From: Terfezia claveryi
Lineage: Eukaryota > Ascomycota > Pezizomycetes > Pezizales > Pezizaceae
DNA: 64,000 bases
Assembly (NCBI GenBank): GCA_015179025.1
Contig: WHUX01000149.1
Span: 1 to 64,000, forward strand
Reading direction: 5' to 3'
Positions 60,657-64,000 of this stretch are shown piece by piece (positions within the stretch are counted from its first letter, which is position 1; every line of letters begins with the position of its first letter). The notes beneath the pieces were generated by a model. It saw only the letters and a program-made list of their open reading frames with translations. It was not told where the DNA came from and did not search any database. Made by a program: the position numbers and the translations under genes.

Positions 60657-62386
60657 TCATACCTCCCGGAGATAGCCGAAAATATGATCCACTTGCACGT
60701 GATGATCCGCTAGCCCGTGCAGTATGGTATCCCGATGGTTTTCCTCACTCCTTTGAATAAGATCGTCGGTGGTGATGTCCGGTTGCATCATCAATTCTCG
60801 ATAACAACCTAACGTTCGATTAAGTTCTCTAAAGTTAACCAGACGCTGAAGTGCTTCTGTGAGAGAGTTACCACGAGAGCAATTCGATTTGCTGCAACAC
60901 GATTCGGTATCTTGAGGTGTGTTGTCGGCTTTTCCGGGTGAAATGTAAGACCGCCAAAGTAGACGATTAGTGAACGCCATGAAGTATGATCTTCCTCATT
61001 ACTCTGGAAGAGATTTAAGTTAGCACAAACGGGAACTAGGGCTAAGTCATTAACATACCAAATCTCGAAGTGTTAATTGGAGTTTGAAGTTGCTGTACTC
61101 GATAGGCATGAAGTTCCCTTTTTCGTCGCATTCCAGTGCCTTTTCGAAGTCTCTTATTGCTGGCGCTGAAGTAGCAAATCTCCTGAGAAAATCTTGAGAT
61201 ACTTCGGAGTTTTCTGGGTCTTGAGTCTCTGGTGTTACTCCCTCGATATGACACTGAAGATATGCCAAGCACGTCTCCGTGTTGTAAACTGTTTTGACCG
61301 TTGTATCTCGACAGAAATGATATCCATTGTAAAATTCAGTCATTTCTGAAAGAAAACGGTCGTAGACTTTAGGGTCCTCGTAGATCCCCATCAGGGCGTC
61401 TTCCAACTCCGAAGATGTCAAACCACAAAGCCCGGCTAGGTCCTTATGGAATGACAGATTTCTCACCACATTGAACGCACTACCGAGACTGGATAAGGAG
61501 AGCGGTGATATGCCCGTGATGAAAATTCTTTTGATGATCCCTTCTGTACCTAATGCCTTTAGGGTAGCCCAGTAAGATCTGAAGGTGTCTGCGACTGGTG
61601 TGTTATCCCAAGCGATCTTGGATCCTCCAACGGTACCGGGTAGGTCGAGGTATCTATTAGGAAGGGAATCATACTCGTCAACGAGCACGTAGATCCCTTC
61701 AATACCAGCAAGTCGCTCGTCCTGCTGAATCGCATATCGAACTGATTTGGCACACTCCTGAAGATTAACGATGGGGTCTTTATTGTCAACATTTTGACAT
61801 AGATCAGTAAAGTTTCCACCCAAGTAGGCAGCATATTTTCTATAAAATGCCTTGATGGAACAATTCAAGTAATCCATGAGTATCTTATTCGCCTCCGGAA
61901 GGTCTGGTCTGGGTCTGATTTGGGAAAAATCGAATTTCAAGACAAAGTACTGTCCAGGGTTCACTCTTTTTTCGCCGATATCCTTTTGTACATCAAGACC
62001 CTAGAGTGATTGAAAGAGAAGTAAGTTCTCATATCAAGGTAATTAAGGAGACTGTTGCATACCTTGTAGAGTGATTGATGTTCGTCTGCATACTGAAGAC
62101 CGTAGAAATGTTCCAGCATGCTTACAGTTAGTGATTTGCCGAATCGACGTGGGCGGCAGAAAAGTATGAATTTATCCAATTCGTGCAACTTAGAGATATA
62201 GCGAGTACGATCGAAGTAAGCCTGACCCTCTCTCTGTACAAGATCGGAAAACGCCTTTGCTCCAGATCGGAAGTACTTCAATTCGCCATTAATTATCAGG
62301 CTACTATCACCGACTCGGGCTCTCTTTGGTGAAGGCGCTGTGTGGGCGTGAGGCGGACTCCTCTTTATCCTCTTAGCTGGTAGCAT
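60657..62386 (-). pseudogene. AAA-ATPase-like protein of the PD-(D/E)XK-linked family, C-terminally truncated
   Basis: Exon 1 at 62063-62386, 62-bp intron (GTATGC...CTCTAG), exon 2 at 61059-62000, 55-bp intron (GTATGT, GTGCTAAC, TTCCAG), exon 3 from 61003. The N-terminus is basic (AKRIKRSPP). The ATPase signature is FCRPRRFGKSLTVSMLEHFY (P-loop, residues 77-96), followed by VLVDEYD (Walker B, about 213-219) and ITGISPLSLSSLGSAFN. Exon 3 has the family block WRSLIVYFGGLTFHPEKPTT and IPNRVAANRIA, then a one-base frameshift near 60,885, after which ALQRLVNFRELN and CYRELMMQPDITTDD continue. It ends at REV before the PD-(D/E)XK nuclease-like domain expected in this family, exactly where transposase remnant begins. 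This family pairs an ATPase with a nuclease-like domain; its role in fungi is unclear. The ATG at 62,386 is preferred over 62,455, which lies in a MITE end. Confidence 0.8.
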
Positions 62387-62449
62387 TGTTGGAGATGAAG
62401 GCGGTTGGGTTGACAAAAGTTTGCTGGAGAGGAGACAAACAAACTGGTA

Positions 62450-62768
62450 CCGCATCCACTGGCGAACAACAACGATCCTTGTCAGTTTAAAGATAATACA
62501 CCTGACAGAGACCGTTATACCTCAGTGAGCGTGTTACCATCTGTAGGATGATATAATGTATGTAAATGAGCATGTATTTCCTAAGTCTATGTCGCCCGGC
62601 ATATGACCCTATAGCATTGCCAAGCCTGACATACCTGACTAAGCAATCTATCTACGCTATGCACGTATGCATGTAGGCAGCTAAGTATGCGCTATGTGGT
62701 AACTATGTACATAGTACCACACCATCCACCTATTTTATCACCTTTACTGCATAAGCTCGACCTATGTA
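62450..62768. mobile_element. longer relative of the 59.8-kb MITE, one end missing
   Basis: It starts after TA (62,448-62,449) with CCGCATCCACTGGCGAACAA and shares CTGACAG..GACC..TTATACCTCAGTGAGC and the block ending AAGCTCGACCTATGT with the 159-bp MITE (inverted orientation). About 165 bp of middle sequence is unique to this copy. The right inverted end is absent. Confidence 0.7.
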
Positions 62769-63300
62769 TACTATTTCAGTATTGCAACGTCAATCCAACT
62801 ACATTGCGCGCACATTCTCATTTTTCTTTATAAGTTGGCTCAATGTCGTTTCCCAACGCCATATTTTCTTGCAATTTGTTCCTAACGAGTTCCTAGCTGC
62901 TCGCCCTTCCATACATTAACATGGGAATTTTGGAGACGAAAAAGACGTAGAGTTTCCAGGCCTTCAAGCGCAGCTGCAAAAGAGGAGTATCACCGCCCCC
63001 AGAATCTGACTCATGTAGAGGAGCCAGCTCATATTGAACCACTGCTTTATCTCTTGATAGCTATGCCCAGGATGTAGTGTACGTTGATTGCAGATATCAT
63101 CCCGCTCCTTCTGACTCCATGCCTAGCGAGTTTGAATATCCTTGTGTGGCATAGGTGGCTTGGGTATAGAGAACTTGTAGGAGCGTAACAAAATGACAAT
63201 TGATCACAATTGACTGGGTGTAGATGTGTAAAATAATGCCCGAAATGTTGTAGTTGAATGTGTACTAGTGATAAAACAATTTGCACAATATGTTTGGCTC
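62769..63300. other. intergenic, nothing recognised
   Basis: No gene or clear repeat is seen. Confidence 0.35.
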
Positions 63301-63304
63301 AACT

Positions 63305-63484
63305 CGTTTAGAACTCGTTATAAGAAACTCACAATTTTATATGTATTACTAAGCGAATACTTAAGAAACCTGCTAGTAACGAGGGTTTCTTATTTTCCCA
63401 TACAAATTCTGGCCGGACCGGAGCACTGTTTCTTATAACGGGAGGTTTCTTATAACGAGGGTTTCTTATAACGGGACTCCACTG
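63305..63484. mobile_element. end of a pogo-type element with TATAAGAAAC subterminal repeats
   Basis: The right end, inverted, reads CAGTGGAGTCCCGTTATAAG and is followed by TA (63,485-63,486). Three inverted TTTCTTATAACG units lie at 63,427-63,475, and a CTCGTTATAAGAAACTC in the opposite direction is near 63,313. The end sequence is close to that of the 31,149-31,766 element. No matching left terminus with TA is visible. Confidence 0.55.
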
Positions 63485-63524
63485 TACACTGATTTCTATG
63501 CTTATTTGCACCATTGTACGGAGG

Positions 63525-63785
63525 TTGTGTGCTCGCTCATTTTCTCGCTCATTTTCCTGCTCATTTGCGCGCTGAATTCTAGGGTGATTTGCTCGCTCGA
63601 TTCTAGGCTGATTTGCTCGCTCATTTTCTCGCTCATTTGCCCGTGGATATCTAGGCTGATTTTCCAGGCTGATTTGCTCGCTCGATTCTAGGTGGTTTCT
63701 CGCTCATTTTCTTGCTCTTGTGCTCGCTCAATTCTTGGCTGGTTTGCTCGCTCATTTGCTCGCGCTCATTTGCTCACTCATTTTC
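63525..63785. repeat. minisatellite TTTGCTCGCTCATT
   Basis: About 18 imperfect units of 12-16 bp with variants such as GATTCTAGGCTG. It lies between the pogo-type end and the duplicated AAA-ATPase 5' region. Confidence 0.8.
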
Positions 63786-63828
63786 CAACCTTCCTGGTCG
63801 GTCATCCTTAGGTAAGCGATGGTACCAG

Positions 63829-64000
63829 TTTGTTTGTCGCCACAAACTTTTTAGTCTCATGCCAAGCCTCTACGAGCAAAGTTAGCTTCGCATTTGCCAA
63901 ACTTTTTGTCAACCCAAATACCTTCATCTCCAACATTCAATGCTTTTCCTCTCTTCCCATCTTCGAATTCTGACCCCAATATCGTCTACTGTTTGGCCGT
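63829..64000 (+). pseudogene. duplicate of the AAA-ATPase gene 5' region, cut by the window end
   Basis: GGTACCAGTTTGTTTGTC, then after a 45-bp different segment AAACTTTTTGTCAACCCAAA and CCTTCATCTCCAACA, match the sequence just upstream of and at the start of the gene at 62,386 (minus). The copy runs in the opposite (plus) direction. An ATG follows the match near 63,940, but the next codons differ and soon stop, so whether an intact gene lies beyond the window cannot be told. Confidence 0.6.

Overview
The window reads as nuclear DNA of a filamentous ascomycete fungus. Evidence: genes split by short introns (about 53-144 bp) with GTATGT, GTAAGT or GTGAGT donors and CTAAC or CTGAC branch-like sites; Tad1-type LINEs with an RNase H domain; pogo/Fot1-type DDE transposases; and a tRNA-Gln with an intron in the anticodon loop. 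The order is probably a cup-fungus relative, but that is a guess.

Layout. 0-5 kb holds a broken pogo-type transposase and two TA-flanked inverted-repeat elements. 5.6-12.6 kb holds two tandem paralogues of a two-exon gene with degenerate C2H2-like cysteine/histidine pairs. 12.6-24 kb is almost gene-free, with an intron-containing tRNA-Gln(TTG) at 18,976 and a small basic/acidic protein gene at 22.0 kb. 24.2-26.5 kb is a two-exon gene for a 748-residue, mostly disordered protein. 27-34.6 kb is a nest of two LINE families (A and B) cut by DNA elements. 35.1-36.5 kb is a coiled-coil protein gene. 38.3-38.8 kb is a hAT-like element with a perfect 8-bp target duplication. 41.6-47.1 kb is a five-exon gene (reconstructed here) for a 1,698-residue protein with two membrane-like segments, a long coiled coil and three internal repeats. 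47-54 kb is gene-free. 54-64 kb is a second transposon graveyard: two decayed pogo transposases (one split by a 159-bp MITE), a KRBA2-like integrase remnant inside 33-bp inverted repeats, and a truncated AAA-ATPase-like gene whose 5' end is duplicated in the opposite direction at the window edge.

The genes do not form a pathway or a compact cluster. The strongest unexplained signal is a 15-mer, TAGTCTGGTTGGCAC, present in eight exact copies plus near copies through the intergenic DNA, sometimes as back-to-back inverted pairs. It looks like the end of an unrecognised TA-targeting element family. A second candidate for novelty is a pair of elements with TGTTCYGG...CCRGAACA ends and 4-bp target duplications, one of which carries the KRBA2-like integrase remnant. 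All calls come from reading the sequence; no database search was run.
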